From the NCBI GenBank assembly GCA_021432635.1, contig MU270047.1, positions 248,001 to 312,000 on the forward strand: DNA of 64,000 bases. Reading direction: 5' to 3'. The notes beneath the pieces were generated by a model. The model did no database searches. It saw only the letters and a list, made by a program, of their open reading frames with translations, and was not told the DNA's origin. Origin of the DNA: Thozetella sp. PMI_491. Lineage: Eukaryota; Ascomycota; Sordariomycetes; Chaetosphaeriales; Chaetosphaeriaceae. The translations under genes and the position numbers were made by a program. This document shows, in pieces, positions 45,955 to 57,881 of the stretch. Position 1 is the stretch's first letter; every line of letters starts with the position of its first letter.

Positions 45955-47340
45955 CTACCTGGAGCTGGCCTCCGCTGTTTCCGGTGCCCCGGTGCCTCGA
46001 AGCCAGGTGTCTGCCCGGAGATCTCCGTCACAATCCTGGCCCGCACCAGCGCCTGTCTCAGCGGCCACTCCGAGAGAATTACCAAGAGGGTGAGACTGGA
46101 GATAGGGCCGGAGAGGCGGTGGGGTTGGAGACAAGAGTTCGGTTTGAGTGTGACGAGGCCACACCTGTTGATCTTCAAGCACGTCAACGGTACCCGAAAA
46201 TGCTCGTTGGCCGGCGGTTGTGTCCACCCGCGTTGACTGGGTCCTCCCCGTGTCTAGATGCAGAATTGACTGGCCATCTGGATTCTTCTGTCGCGAGAAG
46301 GTGGATGGCTCAAGAGAACCAGTTTCGCCATCGCACGGCCTTCCATAAACAAGCATGGGATCGCGTAAATAAGGGGCAACAGTCGAAGGGTTCAAGGAGA
46401 CCGGTGCCGCGATGTTGATCGGTCGGACTCCCAAGCCTACGCTACCTTCTTTCTGGGTATCTGAATGGGCCACACCGGCAAACGCTCGTCCAGGTCGCGA
46501 AACTATGTCTTCCCCGCCGCTTATAAAGCCTTCGTGGTGGTGTGCGTTCCTAGCCCGGGTCGCCATGCATTGCGAGAAGAAGGATGAAGCAGGCCGTCGC
46601 AGCATGGCAGAACTAGACACGACCGCAGCGGCTGTATCGGCCTCCATCACAATATTCCGCATCGAGCTCAAGCGACGGTCGCGGATGCATACCAGGGTTG
46701 TAGGCTCATGCTGCCAGTCCATCTCGTCAAAGGTGTATCCGCTGCCGATACCGACGTCGTCCGCCCAGAGCTCGATGACCAGACGCTCCCGCTCGAGGCC
46801 GTGGAGGAGCGCATCGCGTAACGCCTGGTTGGAGCGTCGGACCGTGGAGCAGTTGATGCATGGCCCTTCGGGATCAGACTGGTCGCGGCTGCGAGCGAGG
46901 GACTGTCGCTGAGATGACTGGCTCTTTCTTGAGGGCTTGTTTCCTTGCCGGCTAGCAGCGTATGGCGAAACACGTAGCGCACCGTGCCGGGCGTAGCGAA
47001 CAACGATATCCTCGTTGGAGCTATCACTCTCTAGGTTGGGGGGTCGAGGAGTGAAGATGCGCTGGCGGCTGTCTTCTTTCGCGCCATCTATGCCGGTGGC
47101 CTTGCTTGATCCGCCGTTGCGGATTGGCCCCGGGCCACTCTTGACACCATTCCTGGTCCCAGTTAATGGTTGCCCCTGAAGGCCTCCTCGACGGCTCCGT
47201 CTGGCGTATAAATTGGGACCAGCTGGGCCGTAGACGCTCGAATCGCCATCGTCCTGGAGATCGGCCGAGAGGACTGTGGCTGCTCGACGGGCTTCACGAG
47301 TCCCAGCCTGCTTCTTCCGCGACTTCCCTCGTGGAGGCAT
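45955..47340 (-). CDS. Orphan protein of unknown function (461 residues)
   Basis: A single open frame runs 461 codons from an ATG in a good context (AAGCATG). I recognise no domain. The N-terminus is strongly basic (MPPRGKSRKKQAGTREARR), possibly nuclear-targeting, and the first 150 residues are Ser/Arg/Gly-rich and probably disordered. The middle looks more ordered, with a CINC motif near residue 160 and the segment NQALRDALLHGLERERLVIELWADDVG. The last 120 residues are again low-complexity. Codon choice and length favour a real gene over chance, but the region to its right is gene-free, so a spurious or rapidly evolving ORF remains possible. Introns cannot be excluded. Confidence 0.5.
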   Translation of the reverse strand: MPPRGKSRKKQAGTREARRAATVLSADLQDDGDSSVYGPAGPNLYARRSRRGGLQGQPLTGTRNGVKSGPGPIRNGGSSKATGIDGAKEDSRQRIFTPRPPNLESDSSNEDIVVRYARHGALRVSPYAASRQGNKPSRKSQSSQRQSLARSRDQSDPEGPCINCSTVRRSNQALRDALLHGLERERLVIELWADDVGIGSGYTFDEMDWQHEPTTLVCIRDRRLSSMRNIVMEADTAAAVVSSSAMLRRPASSFFSQCMATRARNAHHHEGFISGGEDIVSRPGRAFAGVAHSDTQKEGSVGLGVRPINIAAPVSLNPSTVAPYLRDPMLVYGRPCDGETGSLEPSTFSRQKNPDGQSILHLDTGRTQSTRVDTTAGQRAFSGTVDVLEDQQVWPRHTQTELLSPTPPPLRPYLQSHPLGNSLGVAAETGAGAGQDCDGDLRADTWLRGTGAPETAEASSR

Positions 47341-50300
47341 GCTTCTGCTAGGGTTCGAGAGTGGCCAATCTGTCGGCTGTTATGATTTGGCTCGAGCGGA
47401 GCTGAAGTTGAGAGACAAGAATGGCGACAGGGCAGCAGCCAGCGCCAGGATAAGAGGCCATATGAGCTGCAAGATGCCACTGACATCTCCGTAGTCTCGA
47501 CACTAAAAGAAGAACAAATCTCCAAGGTGTTGTGCATAGCATAGTCTCCAGTCACATAGAAGCCCCCGGTGAATGGAGATGCCTTAGATCCGACAGATCT
47601 TCCTCTCAGGGTATCCTCAGAATGAAACATCGTGTGGAATAGAGGGGACAAAGGGCGGGCCGACGACTCAATCTCTACGAAGTTCGAGAAGGTCTCTTCT
47701 TGTCAAAGAAATGTCGTTATCTGAACTGCATCACCGCCCCTCCGCTCCCTCCCCTCTAGAGTACAAGAACGGTGGTGGTGAGCAGTGCTGGAAGACTAGC
47801 AAACCATACAACAACAAAGCACAGCCTCCGGTCTTCAGCCTGTCTCTCACCTTTCAGCATTCCTTAGACACTACGGTGAGAGGAGGGGTGCGTTCTAGCT
47901 AGAATGCTCCACACAGAGGAGGGCTACAAGCTGGATGAACAGGGTAGGGCAGACTACCTCACCGTTCCTGGGCGCTTTCGGGAGCAGGGCCACTTTCGAA
48001 GCTTGTCTCATCATCCTTCCCACTCTCTCTACTCAACTCTTGCTTCCCAACGCTCGGACGGGATATCGCAAAGAAGACAAGGCAAGCGCGGCAGCACAAA
48101 AAGTCACCGCCTAGAGAAGGACAGGAAACCAAGATGGCCTCGGCTCCAGGAGCGATAACGGCTACAGTAAGATACGCATGTGGCTGGCTAGACGATGGTT
48201 CTCACTGCCATGGATGGAGGTGAAGGATCTCTTCCTAGAGACGAAGTAGCATTGGTGCTAAGAAAGTTCCAACCACCAAGAGCTCTTGTCTTCTTGACCA
48301 ACGTGCTCCTTACCAGAAGGAGACTACTGTACTCGCTTGGTCCCTTGCCCCCTCAAGCTCCAGGGTTCCTCCGAGCTATGACCACGGCCTCGACCGGTTC
48401 GCCGGCAGCGTGATCAGACGATCTCGACACCGATGTGCTAGAGAAAGCCACAGAGAGGAGAGAGGGACATGTCGTGCAAGGGGGCGAAGGTACCAACGGC
48501 GATTACGACGCCTCGTCGTCCCTCTTCCTGCTCCCCGCTCGGCTAGGGGCCCGAGACCTCAAGCCCCGCGCGATCTTGTTACCTGATTCTCCCAAGGGTC
48601 GGCACTGATAGCTCGACACATGCTTGTCAAGGGCTCGGATATGATGTGATGTGGGCAGCAATTGGTGACGGCCACGGTGTGGCGTCGGTGGACCTGCCAG
48701 AGGGCGCATCCTCGTCACCTTGTCGAGCATGTCCAGGGCCCAGTAGAGCAGGGAACGGCGCGCCTGCCGATCACTCAACAAGACACAGGGTCTAGGCCAG
48801 GGGCTCGGAGCGCTCCTGCCCTCCGACGGTGTCACCCGCGTGGGTGGCTTGCGAGCGCCGGAGGCAAGCCCCTTGACCCTGACATCTGCATGCATCCGCG
48901 CCCAGTTCTCGCGATGCAGCTTGTTGGGTGGTCTGTGGCTACGTGGGTGGGGGAAGAGGGAGACGGATTCGGGTGCCACCGCCGTGGGCGTCGGGCTCGC
49001 CCGTGACAGGACACACGCCCTTGACTTCCCGAGATGCGGTATGGGGGCAGGGGGGGGGCAGGTGTGCTTGGGCCTCCTTGCACTTGCACCTTTGCGCCTT
49101 CTCCTACTTCTCCTCAGCGTTGACGCTCCACTGAGCTTCTCAAGAGCAGGGCGGGACATGCATGCATCGAACCAACTGAAGAGGGGAAGTCTAGGACGGG
49201 CTCTCGACGGCGCTCGTTCAGGCAAAGTTCGACAGCCACCGTTGTAGACCTAGGCAGCTATTCACCTCGGACCTCGCGCTAGCGAGCCGGATACCTTCCA
49301 ATTTTGCCCAACACCCTTCGTTCTCCTTCGTACTCCCCTCTGCTCGCAGCGCCTAGCCTGGCTGGCTAGCTGCTGGAAGCGGGAGGGGTAGAGAGCGTCG
49401 CATTGGGGCACCAGCCAGCCTCCGGGCACAGCAGAGGTCGCGTACGGTAGTCACAGCCGTAAGCGAGACAGCTCTTTCAGCCTCTCCCCCTCGTATGGGT
49501 GCATCGCGCGGCTGGGAATGCAGATGCAGGAACAGGAGGCCAAACGAGTTGGGAAATGCGAAGAGCGAATCCGGAAAGCAGCCGCCCGATGGCGGCCGCT
49601 GGGCCGCCCTCCCTCCCAAAAGGTGCAACAGACCGCCGTAGCGAATTTGTGACTGCCAATTGCGGGGAGGATTCGAATACGGGACTGCTCAGCAGTTGAG
49701 CGGCGAGGCGACGCTGGCTCGGCCGACCAGCCAACCAGGGTATGGCTTGGTAAAATGAGGTTGGAGGCTTGGATGGGACCGATCTCACCGAGGTGGCACC
49801 TCTTGTCGATCACCAATTTCAGGTGGTCCTACCTAATACCTGCCCCAGAGGACGGAGTATTCCCCGGTATTCGGCGCAGCAAACCGCGCCCGGGGGTCTA
49901 TTCGAGAACGCATCGTCCACCTTTTTAACAAAGGAGGGTATGTGGTAGCGTCGGAGTAAAAAATAAAAATAAAAACAAAAACAAAAAAAACCCTCTTCAA
50001 AAGACCCCCAGATATGAATAGACGAGACAGAAAAGAAGAGACGACGGCTGCGTCCGGGGAATGAAACAGCAGGCGGACAATTCTCCGACTGGCACAGTGG
50101 GCTCAAGCCCCATCGCTTGCCTGCACAACCCCCCGGCTGGCGTCGGCATGGGACGAAAAAGCACCCATAAACTCTCGCCTCTTCCCTGCACCTACTAGGG
50201 CCGTCAAGGCTCAGGCTTGCCTGGCCATTCGAACGTCAGCATGGCATCAGATAGAAGTGGGAATACCCCGGAGAGGGATCGAATCTGACAAGAGAGATGA

Positions 50301-50625
50301 TCCCAGACGCCCCCCTCCCCGCCGGGGCAGTCTTTGTAAGTCTCACGCAATAGCATCAGGCCCCGGCCGGGGCACACTAGCTTGGCTCTCGATGGCGTCG
50401 GACGTCAAGTGTGACAAGTACCTAGCAAATGTCTCGGGACGAAGCAAAAGACGACCGATCGCAGCCCCGATGAGATGACGTGCTTTGGAGTAGTATTTTC
50501 GCCCTACTATGCTACTGTAGTTGTCTTGGGATTACTGTCTCGTTCGAGGTGGAGAGCAGCCGGCTTGGCATCGAGATGCCCAGCGTCGCACCGCGGGGAC
50601 AGTAGACGGCAACGTGGAGTGGTAT

Positions 50626-50668
50626 TTCTGATACCGTACCCGAACCCTTCTGATACCGTACCCGACCC
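50626..50668. repeat. 22-bp tandem duplication
   Basis: The unit begins TTCTGATACCGTACCCGA and occurs twice head to tail; the second copy lacks one A near its end. It is in gene-free DNA. Confidence 0.88.
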
Positions 50669-53600
50669 TCCATACAAAATACATTATAATTAAACTCGTT
50701 CGTATTTCGTAAACCCCAAGCTGGGGTGCAGAGGTGGACACACAGCTGAACCCTGCTCGCGAAAGAAGGTCGTAGAGAATACAACCCTCTTAGTTGGCCG
50801 ACAGACAGCATCCCAGACAAACTGCCTACAGCCTGCCAAGACTCGTGCTTGGTTCTTCTGCGAATCCTATACTGCTCATTACAGAGCAGCATTGCCAATT
50901 AAAGCTGTGCTCTTGAACGCTCGCCTACTGCACTCGGTAGGCGCAACCTACTTTCATGATTAGATACAGCTTGAGGTGGCCTTGGTTGTGCTTCCTAGGT
51001 CGCCGTTTCCAGACCCTGCCCGCGTCGAACCATGCTGGACTCATCATGTCGCTTGACAGACGGCCAGCTGTCCGGCACGATCAAATGTGACACCTGCACA
51101 CCAGCTGCAGGCTCCCAGCTCGGGCCACTAGCCTTCCCAAGTGAAGCTTGTCGAAGTCAGCTCCTCCCTTCTTCCCCTCATTAATAGAAACGCTCGGCCC
51201 CCTGAGGGGCATCACGACAGCAACTCCGGCACCTATCCGATATTAGGGATACCCTCCGAAATGCTCCCTTAAAATGGTTTCGGCCACGACTAGCTAAGGC
51301 AACCCGATGGCGGCCGGCCGGGGAAATCAGCCATCCAAGATGAGTATGCCAGGCCGTCTTTGCACTGCCCGGCACTGTCGGCAGGTACACACATCAACAG
51401 CAAACCACGCTTTCTTCCTGGCCTATTAGGCTAGGCGTAAAAGGGGGAGGATGGCGAGATAAAAAGTCCGAGCACCACCTCATCCCCTGGAGAAGCAGCT
51501 GCCCCCCCCGGGGATTGTGGAGAGCCACCTCCCGTCTTTGATGGATCGACCACGCAGCGAGGTGAAGAGGAGGAGGCCCATGGGTACACATGTCGCCCGG
51601 CGAGCGGACCATGCAGGAGAGGTTTGCCCACCATTATGGCCAAGTTATAGAGGCGACCAGGCCGGGAGCTCGCCGACTTTGATTCCCGGGCACGGACGCA
51701 CACCGAAACGGATTCCCGGTGCTGCCCCTTTCAAAGACCTACCACAAGCAGACCATAGAGTCACCAATCAGAGGTGCACAGGCGAGTAGCTGCCCCTGGC
51801 CCCTGCACTCACGGTTCTCACACACTGAAACCTGGCCCTGGACTGGGATCGCCGTGGCTTGGGGCCACGCATCGCGGAGTCACGCTTTGCATCGACCAGG
51901 CCGCTCGCAAGACGACAAGACGTTCTGCCATGAGAAGGGTTTCAAGGTCCCCCGGTGACAGTAACACAAGCCAAAGTCTTGTCGTCAGAGATTCGCGGTC
52001 CTCTGTGTGTGAACAAGATGGGCAGCCCGAGGCTGGTCAGGCTAGTATCAACATCGGTTGTGGAGACAAGCTACCGACGCTGGACGAGCCAGTGATCTTC
52101 CTCACCGTCCACATCGATTCGCAGGAGTAGAAACAGAACGAACCGGAGGGGGCGGGGGATCCGATGAGAAGCAAACTCGATCTTGGAGGACAATAGCGGC
52201 GCAGGCGCTGCCTGCCCAGAACGGCCGTACCCTGGTTGACAGCAGTTCGACCCAGGGTTTCTGTGCATTGATCTCCGTGGATTATGGCCAGGGTAACCAG
52301 CTCAACAGAGAGAGGTTGGCGCGGCCCCCTGGAGGGATTGTCATACCGCTCAATGACTTGCATCCGCCTCGTGACAGAAGCCACGTTGACCGACAAGATG
52401 TGATGTGATGCGTGGACTAGCCAATCCCAGGTCCAGCTCGCAACTGACCCTCGCTTTTTGTACTGTCGGTGAGAGGCGCAGGGGGTGAAACAAAAAGAGG
52501 GAAAAAAATAACGCCACGAGGTTGTCGCCGAAAATAACGATGATCCTCCCCCGGCCTCTCTCCCCGGCTTCGTCTGAGGATGCCCGTCGCACGCCGCCGT
52601 GGTGGTGGTGCTGGTCCTAGTGGTTGAGTACACCAACCCGCGATAGGCACCTACCTTGTGAAACATTTGTAGCCAGATCCGAGGGAGGGTGAGAAGGTAG
52701 ATCTGCCTATGAATATCATCGCTGTCGATAGTCTGTCACCGACGAGGGGCGCAGACAAGGTGCGGAGCAGAAGAATCACCCTGTTAGAACCGAGGACAGC
52801 AGTCGCGGGTGCGCGTATACGCAGCCGTAAACTCGAGTGGAGCCCTAGGGTTGCAACGTCGAGCTGTAGCGTGCCTTGGCGGTAGCATGCCATGGAATGA
52901 CCAGGAACCAGGAAAGCGTGGTAGTGCTAGGGTAGGAGGCGGCATCTAATAGCGGTTGGTGTCATCTAGGCGAGCTGTCAGAGCCTCACTAAAGTAGCTA
53001 TCGTACCAATTCGTGCCTGCTACTGAATGGGTTCGACAGCAGGGTGAAATACCATGTTCGAGGCTACTCCGTAAGTATGCCTGGCAATCCAAGCTCATTC
53101 GGCTCTGTTCTTGTTGTCGGTCTTTTCTCATTTTCTTTTGTCTTTTCCTTTGTCTTGTAGAGGAAACCCACGTGCTGAGCCGAATCGATGCTCTCGATGA
53201 CACGGCATTGACGAACTGCATCCCGACAAGCTTCGACGATTGTTTCCCTCCTCGCCGCAAAGGCACAGCGATAAGAAGCTCGAAGGATCGTTCTAGACAT
53301 ACGCAACCAAGGATGAGGACAAGGTCATGACAGTCAATGCATGGAAAGGCCAGCTTAGACTGGCTGGGTTAGTTAGTGGCGTAGTATGAGCCCGTACAGA
53401 ATGTTGCGCTGTAGCAATATTGACTATGCAGCACTTGAGACAAAATCGTGGCAACCAGCGAGCTCGTGCCCATCTTCAGCAGTAATTCGTGCTCTGCCCC
53501 TGCTGCCATCGCCCTTGTGCGCTGCAGGGACCCATGCATTGTTACCACCACTTCCCGTCCTGCGCCATGTGTCCCGATCCAGATGCACGGCACAGCCAAG

Positions 53601-54624
53601 TTGTAGAGGGCGAGCATGTTCCTTACGGGTCAGAGCACTGACTCCGTCTGCAGTGTGCAGTGTCATGTGAGCGGGAATGCGTTGGTGTGGCATACAAGTT
53701 GAAGACCTCTAATCGCTCACTGTCGTCGTCATGGGCATTCGCGCTGGTGCGTGCACGCACCGCTTGGCTTTTCCCCGTTATGGAGTCGGGAAGAAACGAC
53801 TCCCGCCGCGACATCCACCCCTGGAGATTTGCGCAGCTATACAGCGGTGGGGGACATGCTGGCCGCCCGGCCTTGGTGTGTCACAGAGCCGCTTTTGTGC
53901 CACCAAGATGGATTGAAGGGGAGGGAGCACAGAGCAGTGCCGGTCTTGCCGTCACGCGAGAGGACGGACGTCGTGGGGGAGGGTCAAATGAAGCTATCGC
54001 TGCACCTTGGACTACCCCGGCCTAGCTCGACCGCTTGGATGTCCAATTTAGCAGCTCTCGGCAGCCGTTCCCCTTGGACCTTCTTACACCCCAAGTCAGA
54101 GGATGGGAGCTTCCAAACACAGCCGGGCAGGACAGCAGCCCGCCGACGGCGGGCTGTGGTGGCGGGCCATGACGGCATGGGCCGGCTTGTTCAAACATTG
54201 AGAACGTCAAAATGGGGAAATGGTGGCGTGGAAGATCAAGCAACGACGGCATCCGAAGAGGCATACGCCATTGCTTGGAGGCAAACCTGTCTTCTGCCGG
54301 TAGAGTCCCCCAGCGGCAGCTTGAAGCGATTGGGCCTCGCCATGATGCTGGCCACCACGCGGCACCGCTGCTATCTGGCGAGAGTCTAGCCGGGACTTTG
54401 TAAAACCTGATCCGATCGTGCTTGGGGACCTGTTCGTCTCAACGACTGCCGACCGGAGCGTTTCTCCATCGTTAGTGCTCTCTCTAGTGCGGCGGCCCAC
54501 TGCCCCAGCCTGCTGCATCCTTGCTGACCCGACTTAGCTGACCTGGGGGTGAGGGGAGGCCAAGCAGGCGGAGCAGCGAAGCTCAGGGCTGGTGCGCTAG
54601 TGCTGCTCTTGGCTTGCTTGTCTG

Positions 54625-54685
54625 GCCTCTCTCTGCCTCTCTCTCTCTGCCTCTCTCTCTCTGCCTCTCTCTCTCTGCCTCCCTC
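54625..54685. repeat. CT-rich minisatellite with 14-bp unit
   Basis: Three full copies of GCCTCTCTCTCTCT are flanked by shorter versions of the unit. The tract is pure pyrimidine apart from one G per unit. It lies 1.7 kb upstream of the GPCR start codon. Confidence 0.92.
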
Positions 54686-55891
54686 TTACTCATCGTCCTC
54701 TGCAGCGGCAAGCCCGTCGTAGCAGCGTACCGCGGAGTGGTAAGAAAAGAGGTGACCCCACGCCCAACCCGACCCAGCGGGAGGGCCTCGAATTCGATGG
54801 GGCCATGGTCGCGAGTATCTATCTTAGACGAAGCATCTTCACGCCGCCCGCACCAGGGCTTGCTCCGTGATCGATGTCGGTCGTCATTTGTTCGCACGTC
54901 GCGTTCGGACTCATCCGCGAAACGACTCTCGGGGAGGGTTGAGCCCAAGGGGATTGGCACAATGTTTCTGCGCACCGCCGTGCCTCGCGTGGCCTGGACA
55001 TGGGTTTCATGTCGCTGAGCATGGGTCGAGCGAGGACGCGACCACCCCCGACATTGAGGTAGCGTTACTTGCTGGGGAAGCGGCTGCCCCTTGTCCACCC
55101 CGCTTACCACGCCTAGAAACAGCTCGGGGGAGGTACCGGGGAGTACCATTACCTGGCGGGTCGGTCCACAGCGCCATGCAGCTGGCAACGGTACGGAGAG
55201 AACACCGTTTGCCAAGTACCACGGGGTCGCCGCAAAACGGAGGGGGCCCTGCACCGTCAGTGTACATCGCACCTTTTGACTGCAGCACCTGTGCATCTGC
55301 CTCCCTCCTCTTGTGTGGGTGGATGGGCCACCGAGCTTAGATTGTTTTCCGCCAGTGTGACTGCTTCTGGGCAAGAGGGGAGGGGAGGAGCGGCCAATCC
55401 GGGTGCCTCAACCGTCGGGTCTTGGACGTCTCCGTTCGTCTGTCTGTCAGGGTCTCGGGCGGCCACAGGCTCTTTCCCTCGTCACCTTCTCTTGCATTTT
55501 GCCGTGGCCTGGCATTGTACGGTTCAAGCGTTTTGCGCAAGACCTCCCCGCTGCCCCTTCCCTCTTGTCTCTGATCCCAATATCCGTCCCACCTCTTTTT
55601 CCGTCTTTCTTTCTACAAATGGCACCCGATCAGGGCAAGTGACTTGGGACCGATCCCAGAAGCCATATACCTTGTACATACCTCCCCCAGAACCTGACCC
55701 ATCGCTGGTCAATGTGAACCCTCTTCTCCTCACCTCTTCTCTTCGCCCCCCCTGCTGCAGGTCACCCTTGTCAGGAGCTGCAGAAGAGATCTCTCTGTGT
55801 GTGCGCCCCCAGTCTCCTCCAGCGGCGTTCGACTTACGCCTCGTTGAGCAAGACATCGCATCGCCCCCAGCGCCTCTCCCTTGCGCTCGAG

Positions 55892-56005
55892 ATGACGGTG
55901 CGCATCTTGTCGGAGTACGAATACACCCAGCCCTCCTCGCTGCTCTGCTCGGACCCCTTCCCGTTTGTATCTGCCAGCCGCCGCGCGCGCCTGCTCTGGA
56001 CCTGA
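55892..56005 (+). other. Possible 37-codon upstream ORF in the GPCR leader
   Basis: An ATG at 55892 opens a frame of 37 codons (MTVRILSEYEYTQPSSLLCS, then to RRARLLWT) and stops at 56005, 361 bases before the GPCR start. Whether it lies in the mRNA depends on the unknown transcription start. It might also simply be chance. Confidence 0.3.
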
Positions 56006-56349
56006 AGCCTCGATACTTCTCTCCCTATCCCGCCGTTCTGGGAAGAGAATCGCCAACATATTAGTTGGGGCTCTCACCCACTATCTCGACTAAATTCTCA
56101 CCACGGCACACCTCACCCACGCACGACGAACATCAACAGGGTTGTTAAATTGCCCCTCCCTCCCTTCCGCCTAAAGTGCCTCTTGACTCTTGTCCCTTAC
56201 TCCCTTTGCTTCGGCGCTCACCTCGTCGAAGATACAAAGGCCTCTCACCTCCCAGACCTTGACACTGCCGCCGTGGAGCCCTGGAACCAAACTCTCGGGC
56301 AGACACACTCTTTTTCATCCTGTTCTTCGTCCGTTCCATACCACTTTGG

Positions 56350-56370
56350 ATGGTCCCTTCTTCAACATGA
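56350..56370 (+). promoter_or_regulatory. Six-codon upstream ORF whose stop overlaps the GPCR start codon (ATGA)
   Basis: An ATG at 56350 encodes MVPSST and stops with TGA at 56368-56370. The GPCR ATG is at 56367, so start and stop share ATGA. The upstream ATG has a T at -3 and G at +4 (mediocre); the main ATG has A at -3 (CAACATG, good). Leaky scanning or termination-coupled reinitiation is possible. The arrangement is seen directly; the regulation is inferred. Confidence 0.6.
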
Positions 56371-57881
56371 GTACCCCAACGCCAACAGAGACTGCTGCGG
56401 CTGTCGTCCCGACGATAGACCATTCCTCCGATGCCTTTAGCATTATCGAGCGCGTCTGCTCTGTCTTTTCCTTGCTAGGATGCGTCTTCATTATCACCAC
56501 ATTCTGTTTCTCAAAGGCATTCCACAAGCCGATCAACCGACTCGTGTTCTACGCTTCTTTCGGCAACCTGATGACCAATGTCGCGACGCTCATGGCTAAG
56601 ACCTATATTCTAGACATCGACTCGGCCGGCTGCCAATTCCAAGGTTTCTTGATCCAGATGTAAGCTTGCTTGGAGGTGCTTGTTGCGCCACGTTGCTCAC
56701 CTGTTTGTAGGTTCATGCCTGCGGATGCGTTCTGGACGCTTGCCATGGCCGTCAACGTATATTTGACTTTCTACTTCAAGTTTGATGCCCAAAGGCTCCG
56801 GCGGATGGAAATCCCGTATCTGTTCTGCTGCTACGGTATCCCCTTTGTCGTTGCCCTCGCCTTTATTTTCGTCTCGTCGCCCTCGAAGGGACGCATGTAT
56901 GGGAACGCGGCGCTGTGGTGCTGGGTATCCACGGAATGGGACATCTTCCGTATTGCTACCTTCTATGGCCCCGTCTGGTAAGTTGATGCCTTGTTTCACT
57001 TCCATGTGATGATTTCTCACGCGTGGCATAATAGGATTGTCATCCTTATCACCTTTTTCATCTATATCCGCGCCGGCCGCGAAATCTACAAGAAACACAA
57101 GCAGCTGCGCAACTTCAGCAGCCACCACGAGCCGGAGACGGTTGTCCACGAAGATCCTTTCAGCTCTATCAAGACGACCGAGGTTTTCGTCACCTCGGAG
57201 GCCGCAGACAGCAACGCTATTGACCTTGCACCCCTGGGCCGCCGAGGATCTGAAGCAGCGAGCGCCTCGGAGAGAAAGCAGGCTCAGAACGCTGCCTACT
57301 CTGTCACCATTTCTTCAAGCAAGCGACCTAGCGGCCGCGAATCATATGGTGATATTAGCCTTCCCATCCAGCCCAACGCCCCTTCGCAGGCCCCGGCCGC
57401 CCCATCCCGCCCGGCCACCCAGGCCAACCCGCTCCGCCGCAGAGCCGCGTATGAGGCAAACAATGCAGCATGGTCCTATACGAAGTGTGCTATCCTGTTC
57501 TTCACAGCCATGCTTGTTACCTGGATTCCATCAAGCGCCAACCGTGTCTACTCGGTTATTCACGCCAAGGACACCTCCCTTCCGCTTGAATACATGAGCG
57601 CCTTTGTGCTGCCACTCCAGGGCTTCTGGAACGCGGTCATCTACATTGTCACCTCGTGGAAGGCGTGCAAGACACTATTCTCGGAGATGCTTCCGCGACC
57701 CTCGCCCAAGGCACCTGAGCGCCTGACAGGAGGCTTCCGTCCTGATCACTCGTTCCAGAAGATGAGCAGCGGCGGCTCACCCCGGAGCGACAAGAATTAC
57801 GAGAGCGAGAGCATGACCGAGTTGGCGGTTAGTCGCCCAAACTCGCATGACCGCATCGAGAAGACAAGTGGGAGTCTATAG
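56367..57881 (+). CDS. cAMP-receptor-like G-protein-coupled receptor (fungal class V)
   Basis: Three exons (56367-56659, 56711-56977, 57035-57881) give 468 residues. Seven membrane helices are visible: about 29-47 (VCSVFSLLGCVFIITTF), 55-74 (NRLVFYASFGNLMTNVA), 98-119 (FMPADAFWTLAMAVNVYL), 130-149 (YLFCCYGIPFVVALAF), 177-199 (IATFYGPVWIVILITFF), 345-370 (CAILFFTAMLVTWIPSSANR) and 380-404 (FVLPLQGFWNAVIYIVTSW). The order and the motifs WIPSSANR and GFWNAVIY match the Dictyostelium cAR-like receptors and the Neurospora GPR-1 to GPR-3 group. The third cytoplasmic loop is very long (about 200-345), Ser/Pro-rich and probably phosphorylated; the tail is Ser-rich. Ligand and G protein are unknown. 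The gene stands alone between two large gene-free regions. Confidence 0.92.

Larger units (their letters stand above)
47341..56366. other. 9-kb region without a confident gene, upstream of the GPCR
   Basis: I read all frames and found no domain, catalytic motif or splice-joined ORF that I could defend. Base composition is mostly GC-rich, so this is not an AT-rich repeat-decay block. It contains a 22-bp tandem duplication, a CT-rich minisatellite, an A-rich stretch near 49959-49990 and one intron-like segment at 53071-53160. The last kilobase is C/T-rich with short upstream ORFs and is probably the GPCR promoter and long 5' leader. Confidence 0.5.

Noticed and set aside
49655-49690. TTCGAAT motif reminiscent of a tRNA T-loop
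   Set aside because: The flanking bases cannot form the T-stem on either strand, and no acceptor or anticodon arm is present.
54583-55374. 263-codon minus-strand frame across the CT minisatellite
   Set aside because: Its end is a simple Arg/Glu repeat created by the minisatellite; no family resemblance.
55276-56064. 262-codon plus-strand frame upstream of the GPCR
   Set aside because: Low-complexity Pro/Ser-rich product in a C/T-rich leader region, with no domain.
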